Assembly (NCBI GenBank): GCA_002340255.1
Contig: DDLS01000119.1
Span: 1 to 64,000, forward strand
DNA from: Cyanobacteria bacterium UBA2566
Lineage (GTDB): Bacteria; Cyanobacteriota; Cyanobacteriia; Cyanobacteriales; Desertifilaceae
Reading direction: 5' to 3'
Length of the DNA: 64,000 nucleotides
Part shown: positions 7,158 through 15,821 of the stretch, piece by piece
Numbering within the stretch: the first letter of the stretch is position 1
Layout: the number at the start of each line of letters is the position of its first letter
The notes under the pieces: model-generated
The model's database searches: none
What the model was told of the DNA's origin: nothing
The model's input: only the letters and a program-made list of their open reading frames with translations
Made by a program: the position numbers and the translations under genes

Positions 7158-7460
7158 ATGACTCAACGCACTCCCCAAAACCTGAACATTAGACCCCTAG
7201 CGCCCTATGAAGACCGATTACTCAATGCTTTAGCCTTTTTCCGTACCCAGCGCCAACCCGAAAATCAGGCCCATCATTGCCTCAGTATGTACTTGCGCCA
7301 GTCAGAAGCCAGAATCATGGGTGAAGTTGGATTTTACGCCCGGTTAGTCGGGATGGAACCCTGGCAGTTTTTAGAATTACTCTATCAAGATGGCGATCGC
7401 GCCGAAGCCCTGATTCAAGAAGCCACTGGTTCTGGAGTAAAAGAGACATTTAAAAATTAA
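7158..7460 (+). CDS. conserved hypothetical protein, about 100 residues
   Basis: 100 residues from the ATG at 7158 (MTQRTPQNLNIRPLAPYEDR); a TTG five codons upstream is less likely. It is soluble, with a helical core (LLNALAFFRTQRQPENQAHH, LSMYLRQSEARIMGEVGFYA) and the closing motif VGMEPWQFLELLYQDGDRAE. There are no membrane segments and no metal-binding cysteines. I recognise the style of small conserved cyanobacterial proteins but not a characterised family. It stands alone between the CRISPR terminator and a tandem-repeat tract, and there is no reason to link it to CRISPR function. The last residues (KETFKN) run into A/T-rich spacer. Confidence 0.65.
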   Translation: MTQRTPQNLNIRPLAPYEDRLLNALAFFRTQRQPENQAHHCLSMYLRQSEARIMGEVGFYARLVGMEPWQFLELLYQDGDRAEALIQEATGSGVKETFKN

Positions 7461-7529
7461 AAATTATTACCGTAGTGCCTTGACCAGGATAAAATCGTGC
7501 ATTGTCGATAGATGTAGGGTATGGGTAAT

Positions 7530-7679
7530 TTCTTCCCCATCCTCCCCATCTCCATATCTCCGCATCTCCCCATCTCCATATCTCCCCATCTCCCCATCTC
7601 CCCATCTCCCCATCTCCGCATCTCCCCATCCCCCCATCTCCGCATCTCCGCATCTCCCCATCCCCCATCTCCCTATCCC
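7530..7679. repeat. tandem CCCCATCTC / CCGCATCTC array
   Basis: Roughly 15 imperfect tandem units, mostly CCCCATCT(C) with CCGCATCTC and CCATATCTC variants. It belongs to the short tandemly repeated sequence class common in filamentous cyanobacteria. The array runs into the end of the histidine kinase gene: the minus-strand stop codon at 7673-7675 lies inside the CCCTAT unit. Confidence 0.85.
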
Positions 7680-9463
7680 TGACTTGCAGCTATCTTGATC
7701 ACTTGTAACAACGTAGAAACAGCCAATTCAGAATCAGGAGAAACCAAACAAGGGAATACCAACAATCCCGGAATTTGATTTGCCATTTGAGTCGTTTCCT
7801 GACTGAGGGCAATCAGGGGTAAATAACATAACGATTCTGATTGACGCAGAGCATTTAAATACCCCCAAACATCCTCTAAACCGGCATCATTGAAGACTAA
7901 AACATGAGGTTTCCAAACTCTGGCTAAGATTTCAGCTTGATCTAAATCTTCCGCTTCCAAGAGACGGCAATCTTTACCTCTCAAGGCGTGACATCCCCGT
8001 ACCCATTCTTGATAGGTTCCCTTTTGCGGTGTCCCGGGAGATAGGCATAATAGGGTTAATTTTTGCGGGAAAGAGGACTCGATTTCAGTTTCTGAGGGTT
8101 GATCGAGCAATTCTGAGGGTAAGAGAAGAGTCAATTCTGCACCTTCGTTGGGTTTGAAGGAACACATCAGATCGCCCCCATGGAGTTGGGCAAGTTGGCT
8201 GACAATGACTAATCCTAATTCCCAAGTGGAGGAAGAGGGGGAGGCCTTCGGTTGACCAGAAGAAGGTATCCAAGGGGTAAGATTGATGGGGGTGGTTAAG
8301 TGAGGATTGGTTAAGCGAAAGCTAATCCAAAATCCCCCTTGAGATCCAATCTCAAGTTCGAGAGCTATGGGGAGAGGCTGGGGAGAGCGATCGTGCAACC
8401 CATCGCCGATCGCCCATACGTTATACGATAATAGTCGATTGAGCATTTGCCGCACCCAAAATTCATCAGCCATCACATCAGTAAGATCGGGATCTGGGCT
8501 GAGGTTGAGGTAGAGCGGTTCAACCCGATCTTGCACCAGCTCTTGAAAGCTAGCCAAGATGCGATCGCATAATTGGGAGAGCTTAACTGGCGATTTCTTT
8601 AACACGACTTCTCCTAGCTCGAGCTGTGTCCAAGTCACCACATCATCAGTCATCATCCTCAGTTGTTTGGCTCCTTGATGAATCAAACTTAAATACTGCT
8701 GTTGTCGAGGTTCACTGAGGGAGTGATGGGGATGGGATAATAGGTTGGATAAGCCTAAGATTGAGGTAATTGGTGTTTTTAGAGCATGGCTGATATAGGC
8801 TAAGATCTGGTCTTTGGCATGGTTTTCCTTGACCAATTGAGTAACGCGAGTCAAGAGAGTTTGAAGTTGCCAGTCGGCTGGAGACTCTGGAGAGAGCTGG
8901 GAGAGAGCGTCTGTATGGGAGGAGGAAAACAGGGATGAGGGGAGGGTTTGGGAGAAGGGGTGAGTATCCAAGGTGCGATCGCTGAGGAAGATCTCCCGTC
9001 CTCCTGCTTCCCTTAGCTCTAGCCCATGAGCCGCTTTCCGATCTAAGGAATATTGAAGCAAGCGTTGGTTATCGAGCAATCCCACAAATTCCCGTTCCTG
9101 ATTGATGAGAGCATAATGGCAGGCGATCGCAGGATTAAACTGTTGGAGTTGCTCCTGAAGTGCGCCGATCTCGAGATCGCTAGCAAAACAGGCGATCGAT
9201 TCTAATATCGGTTCTCCAATTTGGTATAATTGAGGGTTGATTTTGAGTAAAGAGGGAGTATGAATCCCTTGGGAGTCTTGATGCAGCCAATAAGGTAACC
9301 ACCGGGAAAACTGGATACAGGCGATCGGGAATTGGGCAGGATCGATAACCACAAGCAGCTCTCGATCGGTTAAACTCCATTCCATTAAAGCCCTTTCGAG
9401 CAGAGTGGTTTGTGGACAGACAACCACTGGAGACGTAAAAGCTTGGAGCAAAGGAGGGTTCAT
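7673..9463 (-). CDS. degenerate hybrid histidine kinase with CBS-like N-terminus and pseudo-receiver
   Basis: 596 residues. Residues 1-140 look like a pair of CBS-type sensor modules (PVVVCPQTTLLERALMEWSL; LLVVIDPAQFPIACIQFS). A HisKA domain follows, with His226 in AYISHALKTPITSI. The ATP-binding domain is poor: a G2-like WELGLVIVSQ and the HGGDL strand are visible, but I see no DxGxG box. The C-terminal 120 residues have the receiver rhythm (LTLLCLSPG, HVLVFNDAGL, CYLPLIALSQ) but lack the acidic pair and the conserved Lys, so it is a pseudo-receiver. The gene is divergent from kaiABC with a 278-nt shared spacer, which makes a clock input or output role plausible but unproven. Confidence 0.7.
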   Translation of the reverse strand: MNPPLLQAFTSPVVVCPQTTLLERALMEWSLTDRELLVVIDPAQFPIACIQFSRWLPYWLHQDSQGIHTPSLLKINPQLYQIGEPILESIACFASDLEIGALQEQLQQFNPAIACHYALINQEREFVGLLDNQRLLQYSLDRKAAHGLELREAGGREIFLSDRTLDTHPFSQTLPSSLFSSSHTDALSQLSPESPADWQLQTLLTRVTQLVKENHAKDQILAYISHALKTPITSILGLSNLLSHPHHSLSEPRQQQYLSLIHQGAKQLRMMTDDVVTWTQLELGEVVLKKSPVKLSQLCDRILASFQELVQDRVEPLYLNLSPDPDLTDVMADEFWVRQMLNRLLSYNVWAIGDGLHDRSPQPLPIALELEIGSQGGFWISFRLTNPHLTTPINLTPWIPSSGQPKASPSSSTWELGLVIVSQLAQLHGGDLMCSFKPNEGAELTLLLPSELLDQPSETEIESSFPQKLTLLCLSPGTPQKGTYQEWVRGCHALRGKDCRLLEAEDLDQAEILARVWKPHVLVFNDAGLEDVWGYLNALRQSESLCYLPLIALSQETTQMANQIPGLLVFPCLVSPDSELAVSTLLQVIKIAASQG

Positions 9464-9741
9464 GAATGTTAGGTAACCACAATGTCAGCAACACCTGGTG
9501 GCTTCAGCCTGAAATCAGTAAGCGATCGCTCACCTAATTCTGGATCGTTAACCAGAATTTCAGGGAGGTAGCCCTAAGCAGACCGGAAAACTTCCCAGAA
9601 ACATAACAATTTATTTACAATTAAGTCTAGAATGTTTACATTGATATCAAGACTTGTAAAAAACAAATTTACTCAATTATTGACGCAACGCTTTTTTCTA
9701 TAGGCGAAGCCGATACCTGTAGTTTCTTTTAACACCTTGGC
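9464..9741. promoter_or_regulatory. divergent promoter region between the kinase gene and kaiA
   Basis: This 278-nt spacer must carry the promoters for the kinase (minus) and kaiABC (plus). The stretch 9601-9665 is A/T-rich with several possible boxes, such as TTTACA at 9635 followed 16-17 nt later by TAAAAA. None is strong enough to name. CAGGGAGGTAGCC near 9562 is G-rich. No tRNA or small-RNA fold was seen. Confidence 0.4.
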
Positions 9742-10656
9742 GTGCCCTCTAAACTGTCTATCTGTATCTTTGTCCGATCCGCGTCCCTTGGCGATGCTTT
9801 AGAGCAATGCCTAGAAGACACTCGCCATGTTCACACTCGCTTATTTTCTGAAAGTGAGTTAATCGAATATGTCGATCAGCACAGACAGCAAATTGACTGT
9901 TTGGTGGTAGAACAGACCCCTGAGATATCGGAACTCTTAGGTAAACTGCGGCAACAAAAAACCTATCTACCTCTAGTGGCGATCGGGGAATCTATGGCAC
10001 AAAGACTACCTCTAGAAATCCACGCAAAGAATCAAGAAGAAGCGGATAGTTTAGATGTTCCCGATCTAATAGGGATAAGGCGATTATACCATGATGCCGT
10101 TCTAGAAGTCACGGCCGAGCAACTGCAAGAAGTTCCCTCGGTCATCAATCAAGCGATCGCCAAATTTCTGGAACTATCAACCACCCAAAAATCGACCAGC
10201 GCACAACCGGGAAACGAGATCGATGCGATCGCCATTCAACATTCCCTAAAACGTCAACAGCGACGTTTAGCTGAGAAACTTAAAGAACGACTAGGATATC
10301 TCGGCGTGTATTACAAACGAGACCCCAAAAACTTTTTCCGTCGTTTATCTTATGAAAAACAACAAGACTTACTCAATTGCTTAAAAAAAGACTATGAGGA
10401 TATAATACTGAACTACTTCTCCGATGATGAAGGAACTAACTCCAAAATCGACGAGTTTGTAAACATCGCTTTTTTTGCCGATATTTCTGTGTCTCAAATT
10501 GTTGAAATTCACATGGAACTAATGGAAGAATTTTCCAAACAATTACAGCTAGAAGGACGGAGTGAAGAGATTTTACTTGACTATCGTTTAACCCTCATTG
10601 ATACTATTGCCCATTTGTGTGAAATGTATCGCCGCTCAATTCCTCGCGAATCCTAA
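9742..10656 (+). CDS. kaiA: circadian clock protein KaiA
   Basis: 304 residues, starting at GTG (9742), reading PSKLSICIFVRSASLGDALE. The N-terminal about 135 residues are the pseudo-receiver domain (DQHRQQIDCLVVEQ). The C-terminal four-helix domain is strongly conserved: RLGYLGVYYKRDPKNFFRRL, FVNIAFFADISVSQIVEIHM and YRLTLIDTIAHLCEMYRRSI. The length is close to the roughly 284-300 residues of full-length KaiA, so this is not the short, N-terminally truncated form seen in some Nostocales. KaiA binds the KaiC A-loop as a dimer and stimulates KaiC autophosphorylation. It heads the kai cluster, 63 nt before kaiB. Confidence 0.97.
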   Translation: MPSKLSICIFVRSASLGDALEQCLEDTRHVHTRLFSESELIEYVDQHRQQIDCLVVEQTPEISELLGKLRQQKTYLPLVAIGESMAQRLPLEIHAKNQEEADSLDVPDLIGIRRLYHDAVLEVTAEQLQEVPSVINQAIAKFLELSTTQKSTSAQPGNEIDAIAIQHSLKRQQRRLAEKLKERLGYLGVYYKRDPKNFFRRLSYEKQQDLLNCLKKDYEDIILNYFSDDEGTNSKIDEFVNIAFFADISVSQIVEIHMELMEEFSKQLQLEGRSEEILLDYRLTLIDTIAHLCEMYRRSIPRES

Positions 10657-10719
10657 ATTCTTGTTAATTCATAGTCCTGAATGACAACACTATCTAAAAC
10701 CCTTTGACACAGAACAACC

Positions 10720-11034
10720 ATGAGTCCCCTAAAAAAAACCTACATTCTCAAACTCTATGTTGCTGGAAATACCCCCAACTCAGTACGCGCTCTAAAAACA
10801 CTGAACGACATTCTCGAACAAGAATTTCAAGGGGTTTATGCCCTCAAAGTGATTGATGTTCTTAAAAACCCACAACTTGCCGAAGAAGACAAAATTCTCG
10901 CCACGCCCACCCTTGCCAAAATACTCCCCCCTCCTGTCCGTAAAATCATTGGAGATCTCTCAGATCGCGAAAAAGTGTTGATTGGACTCGATTTATTATA
11001 TGATGAACTGCGCGATGATGAAGGTCTAGGATAA
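10720..11034 (+). CDS. kaiB: circadian clock protein KaiB
   Basis: 104 residues with the thioredoxin-like KaiB fold: [20 protein letters not shown] at the start, [20 protein letters not shown] in the middle, then [20 protein letters not shown] and an acidic C-terminal tail. KaiB switches fold to bind phosphorylated KaiC and sequester KaiA, and so starts dephosphorylation. Length and motifs match functional KaiB rather than the more distant KaiB paralogs. It lies between kaiA and kaiC in the usual order, with 83 nt to kaiC, which leaves room for a separate kaiBC promoter although none stands out. Confidence 0.97.
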   Translation: MSPLKKTYILKLYVAGNTPNSVRALKTLNDILEQEFQGVYALKVIDVLKNPQLAEEDKILATPTLAKILPPPVRKIIGDLSDREKVLIGLDLLYDELRDDEGLG

Positions 11035-11117
11035 ATCTGGGATAAAACAGCAATGACCAAGACCATTTGTTTTTTTCATCATCTCTTTTATTATTCTAAT
11101 TTAGAGCTATATCACCT

Positions 11118-12692
11118 ATGAGTACATTTGATCAAATTAGCGAACCAGAAAAGACTCCCCCTAAAAAACTTACTGGAATCACCAAAATCAGAACTCTAAT
11201 TGAAGGTTTTGATGACATCAGTCATGGAGGACTACCCCAAGGTCGCAGCACCCTAGTCAGTGGGACATCAGGGACAGGTAAAACCATGCTGACAATCCAA
11301 TTTCTCTACAATGGAATTACCTATTTTAATGAACCCGGTATTTTTGTCACCTTTGAAGAATCGCCTACAGATATTATTCAAAACTCCGCCAGTTTTGGTT
11401 GGGACTTACAGCAACTCATAGATGATGGCAAACTCTTTATATTAGATGCATCTCCTGACCCAGAAGGTCAAGATATTGTTGGCAACTTTGACCTTTCTGC
11501 CCTGATAGAACGGCTTCAATACGCCATTCGTAAATACAAAGCCAAGCGCGTCTCCATTGACTCCGTAACTGCTGTATTTCAACAATATGATGCCGCTTCT
11601 GTGGTGCGCCGAGAAATTTTTCGCCTCGTCGCCAGACTCAAACAACTCGGTGTCACCACCGTCATGACAACAGAACGGGAAGAAGAATATGGGCCAGTTG
11701 CTCGTTTTGGGGTAGAAGAATTTGTCTCCGATAATGTAGTTATTGTTCGCAACGCCTTAGAAGGAGAACGACGACGACGAACCGTAGAAATCCTCAAACT
11801 TCGAGGAACAACACACATGAAAGGAGAATATCCCTTTACCATTACCGATAATGGAATTAATATCTTTCCGCTCGGTGCGATGCGACTTACTCAACGCTCT
11901 TCTAATGCTAGGGTTTCTTCCGGAGTTAGCACTTTAGATGAAATGTGTGGTGGCGGATTTTTCAAAGATTCGATTATTTTAGCCACTGGAGCAACGGGAA
12001 CCGGTAAAACTCTATTGGTTAGTAAATTTCTAGAAAATGCCTGTAAGAATTCAGAACGAGCCATTTTATTTGCCTATGAAGAATCGAGGGCCCAGCTTTT
12101 CCGGAATGCGAACTCTTGGGGAATTGATTTTGAAGAATTAGAAAATCAAGGGTTGCTGAAAATTCTGTGTGCCTATCCAGAGTCAGCAGGATTAGAAGAT
12201 CACTTGCAATTGATTAAATCTAAAATTACAGAATTCAAACCGTCTCGGATTGCCATTGATTCCCTGTCTGCCTTAGCACGAGGGGTGAGTAATAATGCTT
12301 TCCGTCAATTTGTGATTGGGGTGACAGGATATGCAAAACAGGAAGAAATCACCGGTTTCTTTACTAACACGACGGATCAGTTTATGGGGTCTCATTCGAT
12401 TACTGAATCTCATATTTCTACGATTACGGATACAATTTTAATGCTGCAATATGTGGAAATTCGTGGGGAAATGTCGCGAGCGATCAATGTCTTCAAGATG
12501 CGTGGATCGTGGCATGATAAAGGCATTCGAGAATATGCGATTACAGAACATGGTGCAGAAATTAAGGATTCTTTCCGGAACTATGAAGGAATTATCAGTG
12601 GTTCACCGAGTCGAATTTCTGTGAATGAAAAAAGTGAACTTTCTCGAATTATGCGCGGGGTTCAGAATAAGGAAGAAGAAGATATGTTATAG
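11118..12692 (+). CDS. kaiC: circadian clock ATPase/kinase KaiC
   Basis: 524 residues with two RecA-like halves. CI has Walker A GTSGTGKT (49-56) and catalytic Glu80/Glu81. CII has GATGTGKT (291-298) and Glu321/Glu322. The phosphorylation pair lies in SHSITESHISTITDT as Ser434/Thr435, equivalent to Ser431/Thr432 of Synechococcus elongatus with a +3 offset; Thr429 equals Thr426. The A-loop and tail (SELSRIMRGVQNKEEEDML) are intact. All key residues for ATPase, autokinase and autophosphatase activity are present. The stop codon TAG lies within a TATAGCGC repeat motif, so the last residues may have been reshaped by repeat insertion. Confidence 0.98.
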   Translation: MSTFDQISEPEKTPPKKLTGITKIRTLIEGFDDISHGGLPQGRSTLVSGTSGTGKTMLTIQFLYNGITYFNEPGIFVTFEESPTDIIQNSASFGWDLQQLIDDGKLFILDASPDPEGQDIVGNFDLSALIERLQYAIRKYKAKRVSIDSVTAVFQQYDAASVVRREIFRLVARLKQLGVTTVMTTEREEEYGPVARFGVEEFVSDNVVIVRNALEGERRRRTVEILKLRGTTHMKGEYPFTITDNGINIFPLGAMRLTQRSSNARVSSGVSTLDEMCGGGFFKDSIILATGATGTGKTLLVSKFLENACKNSERAILFAYEESRAQLFRNANSWGIDFEELENQGLLKILCAYPESAGLEDHLQLIKSKITEFKPSRIAIDSLSALARGVSNNAFRQFVIGVTGYAKQEEITGFFTNTTDQFMGSHSITESHISTITDTILMLQYVEIRGEMSRAINVFKMRGSWHDKGIREYAITEHGAEIKDSFRNYEGIISGSPSRISVNEKSELSRIMRGVQNKEEEDML

Positions 12693-12722
12693 CGCGATGC
12701 TGTAGGGAATAGGAAATAGGGA
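12688..12722. repeat. TATAGCGC motif with short GGGAATA array at the kaiC stop
   Basis: TATAGCGCGATGCTGTAGGG is followed by GGGAATAGGAAATAGGGA. The first bases supply the kaiC stop codon (12690-12692). It fills the gap before the convergent CHAT-NACHT gene. No clear terminator is visible here. Confidence 0.6.
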
Positions 12723-12733
12723 GGCTGTCAAAT

Positions 12734-15625
12734 TTATTCTAGAGAGAGTTGGGCAAAATGTTCCAACAACAGACGATGGATAAAAATGTAGCCTCCACCC
12801 ACTTTTTGTAAGAAAATGAGACTGGTAGCATAATCGAGAAAGCGGGCATAATTCCAAGGAACTTTTCCAGAACCATAGAGAATAACTCGCAGAGTAAAGT
12901 GTTGTAGACAGGCGATGCTACTAGGGGAAAATAAACCGATTAATAAACCGGCGATCGCGCCAAACAAGGTTGGGTGTCCTACAATTTTCGCTAGGACGAT
13001 TAAGGTACAGATGCCTAGGATTGCAAATAGGGAGGCGTTTCGAGCGCTTAACCAGATACCTTGATTGGGTACAGTGTGGGTATTGATGTCTCCTCCAGTT
13101 AAGCCCCTGAGTAAAATAAACATCACGCCTAAATTTAATCCAGATAGCCAAAAAATTAATAGCTCCTTAACTGCCATATTTAAGCCATAAATGACATTAA
13201 AGATTAAGGCAACACTTAAAGCATAAAATCCACCCGCAATCAATCCCACTCGCAATCCTGGAATCAGATTGATCCTCATTTTGTGCCAAGACCACTTCAT
13301 TTTTTCTACGGGTTCAATCCGAGGTAACACCCACATTAAAATAATCCCTCCCGCTAGTCCTCCAGCAATGCCTAAAATTGCTCCAGAGAGTAATCCGATA
13401 TGACGACCAGCAATATGTCCGACACTACACCCAATTCCTAAAGCGCTGAAGATACCACCAATGAGGGCAATTAAAGCGCAATATCTCAATTTTTCAGATT
13501 TTGTCTTTAAGAAACTCGGTTGCATTCGTTCGATTAAAAACACCGTTTGTGATTCTTTGACCATCCATTGGGCGAGTTGGATTAACCCGTTCTTGGTTTG
13601 AGCCTTAGAATAAAAATGTTCACCGATTTTTCGGCTAAACATGCGTTCAATATAAGCATCAAATAAATGAGTATGATATTGTTCTTTAGTCTGCTTAGGG
13701 AAATCATCATAACTCATTCCTTGATAGGCTAAAGCCATGATATTCAGCATTAGGGGAGATTGGGCTAAATCTTGTAAAATGATATCGCTTTGCATGGCTT
13801 GCCGTAATCCGGATAAGTCCGAGCCACAAAATTGTAAATACTGTTCAATGCGATCCTGGGTTAGAGGTTGGAGATAAATAGCCGCTAAAACGTGCAATTT
13901 TTGCGAGAGTTGATCGTAGTCTTTGTAGCGACTACAAATGACAACTTCTAGAGTGCCATGGTTTTGCATAAATTCATTTAAGGCAGTGACGCAAGCTTGG
14001 CGCTTGTTGGCAGCGACTTCATCTAAGCCATCGAGTAACAGGAGGAGAGCAGAGTCGTCGATCCAATTTTGGCTGATTTCTTTCGGGATTTGATACTTGG
14101 TATAGAGTTCCTGAATTAACCAATCTAAAATGGATTGTTGTTCGCCTAACCAAGAGGATAAGTTAAACACAACTGGGATGGGGAGATGGCGATCTTGATT
14201 GGCTCGATGAATGAATTCCTGTGCTAATTCTAAAAGGGTGGTGGTTTTTCCAGAACCAGGTTCGCCTAAGATGAGGAGCGATCGCCCCATACCCAAAGCC
14301 TCAAATTTTTCTATTGCCGAATAGTGAGTCACAGGAAACTGTTGCATTTGCTCGGTGTTTTCCCAAACTAAGCCCCAAGGATGGGCGATCGCATCATAGC
14401 GCTCTTCAATCCCCAACTCTAGTAATACCTGTCCATGGAGCGAAGCCTCCAAAACCCCTTTCACCCAATATAGATTCACCTTATTGAGTAAAATTTGACG
14501 ATTGCGAAGTTCTAAGCGACTTAAATTGGATTGAGGGGTTAACTGAACTTCTGTTTTTTTCCATACTAAGGGCAAGTAGGCGGGATTCTGGAAAATAACG
14601 GGTAACCAAGTGGCACAAGGAAATCGATCTTCTAAACCCTGTAATTTTTCCCGTGCCAATCTCACGGACTCATATAACTGGGTTTCTTGAGAGAACTGAT
14701 ACAAAAAATGCTCTAAAAACTGGTGAGCGACGCGATCGGGGACTTGCTCGCGCATGACAATTATTTGCGGCAAATTGAGAGCGGCTAACTGTTGAGCTAA
14801 ACCTAAGCCATCGCAGGAATTGAAAATGGCTAATTTCAATCCGCGATCGATACTGCGATTTAAGGCATATTTCAACTGGTCTAAATTTAAACGTTCCTGG
14901 GGATTGAGTTGAAACTGACCTCCGGATGCACTGGAACTATGACCGGCAAAAAAGAAAACATCCCAAGGTTCGGACCATAGGCGATCGTGCAGTTGGGAAA
15001 AACTGGGACACTCTAGATAAGTAATTTGAGCATTAGGCAGGCGATCTAAACTATGTCGATCGGCAGCTAAGTTTAATCCCCGATCTTCGCCAAATACGGC
15101 TAAAATATTCGCTGTTCCCTGGAGGGTGAGTTCTGGTTTTACGCCTTGATAGTCGAGTAAACTGAGGGCAATTTCGGCATGGGGATAGCGCTGCCAAAAG
15201 TCCCAAACTGTCCAAGGGAGTCTCTGGAGAATCCAGTCTTGAGTTTGGATAATAATGCGTACTGGGGTTTGGCGATCTAGGGTTTCAAGGATGGCTTCGC
15301 GTAAATCAAGAATATTAGGTTGGCGTAACCAGTGGTTAAAGTGCGATCGCAACTTCTCCGCTGCTTCTCGACAGTTGTGGTGCGCTTCTGGAATGCCCAA
15401 ATGGGTAATTGGCATCGTCGGAATCCGAATCCGAGTATCCAAACCTGCCAACCGATGATAGGCTGACACCCACTGCTGATAAAGGAGGGGTAAATCGGGA
15501 GCTGCATCTAAACACCGGCTCAACTCAAGCTGTGGGGTTCGTCCTTCCTCACCTAGTTGTAGCGTGACTGGAAACCCTCGATCAAAATCCCCAGAGCCAA
15601 TTTTGAAAACGATGCGTTTATTCAC
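12734..15625 (-). CDS. CHAT protease - NACHT NTPase - transmembrane protein
   Basis: 963 residues with a GTG start. The N-terminal part (about 120-350) is a CHAT caspase-like protease: His229 in FFFAGHSSS and Cys271 in FNSCDGLG. A linker leads to a NACHT STAND NTPase with Walker A GEPGSGKT (454-461), the strand LLLLLDGLDEV (about 527-537, Walker B) and CSRYKDY as sensor. A winged-helix-like region follows. The last 230 residues hold about six to eight membrane helices (IALIGGIFSALGIGCSVGHI and others). No LRR, WD40 or TPR repeats are present. Such proteins are proposed to act in cell death or phage defence by ligand-induced oligomerisation of the NACHT unit and protease activation. The membrane end suggests a membrane-bound sensor or effector. 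It converges on kaiC and is probably unrelated to the clock. Confidence 0.85.
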   Translation of the reverse strand: MNKRIVFKIGSGDFDRGFPVTLQLGEEGRTPQLELSRCLDAAPDLPLLYQQWVSAYHRLAGLDTRIRIPTMPITHLGIPEAHHNCREAAEKLRSHFNHWLRQPNILDLREAILETLDRQTPVRIIIQTQDWILQRLPWTVWDFWQRYPHAEIALSLLDYQGVKPELTLQGTANILAVFGEDRGLNLAADRHSLDRLPNAQITYLECPSFSQLHDRLWSEPWDVFFFAGHSSSASGGQFQLNPQERLNLDQLKYALNRSIDRGLKLAIFNSCDGLGLAQQLAALNLPQIIVMREQVPDRVAHQFLEHFLYQFSQETQLYESVRLAREKLQGLEDRFPCATWLPVIFQNPAYLPLVWKKTEVQLTPQSNLSRLELRNRQILLNKVNLYWVKGVLEASLHGQVLLELGIEERYDAIAHPWGLVWENTEQMQQFPVTHYSAIEKFEALGMGRSLLILGEPGSGKTTTLLELAQEFIHRANQDRHLPIPVVFNLSSWLGEQQSILDWLIQELYTKYQIPKEISQNWIDDSALLLLLDGLDEVAANKRQACVTALNEFMQNHGTLEVVICSRYKDYDQLSQKLHVLAAIYLQPLTQDRIEQYLQFCGSDLSGLRQAMQSDIILQDLAQSPLMLNIMALAYQGMSYDDFPKQTKEQYHTHLFDAYIERMFSRKIGEHFYSKAQTKNGLIQLAQWMVKESQTVFLIERMQPSFLKTKSEKLRYCALIALIGGIFSALGIGCSVGHIAGRHIGLLSGAILGIAGGLAGGIILMWVLPRIEPVEKMKWSWHKMRINLIPGLRVGLIAGGFYALSVALIFNVIYGLNMAVKELLIFWLSGLNLGVMFILLRGLTGGDINTHTVPNQGIWLSARNASLFAILGICTLIVLAKIVGHPTLFGAIAGLLIGLFSPSSIACLQHFTLRVILYGSGKVPWNYARFLDYATSLIFLQKVGGGYIFIHRLLLEHFAQLSLE

Positions 15626-15821
15626 TCCACTCTATCCTGACTATCGATCTCTCTTAGCTGCGATCGCACGAATGGCACTATTCTATCAAGCCAATCCTCT
15701 TTAGCACGTTGAGATAGACAGGAAGGAAAGGTTAAAACCTGGTTTTGCGTTTTGTGGCGAAAACTACTGTAAACTTTGCAAAGATGCAGTTCTCAACCCT
15801 CAAAACTTGGTGCTTAGATCT

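Noticed and set aside
7158..7460. The small gene beside the CRISPR array might be a Cas accessory protein.
   Set aside because: It shows no Cas motif, a terminator separates it from the array, and it has the look of a general small cyanobacterial protein.
9635..9662. Kai promoter TTTACA with TAAAAA.
   Set aside because: Neither box is strong, and several equally good alternatives exist in the A/T-rich spacer.
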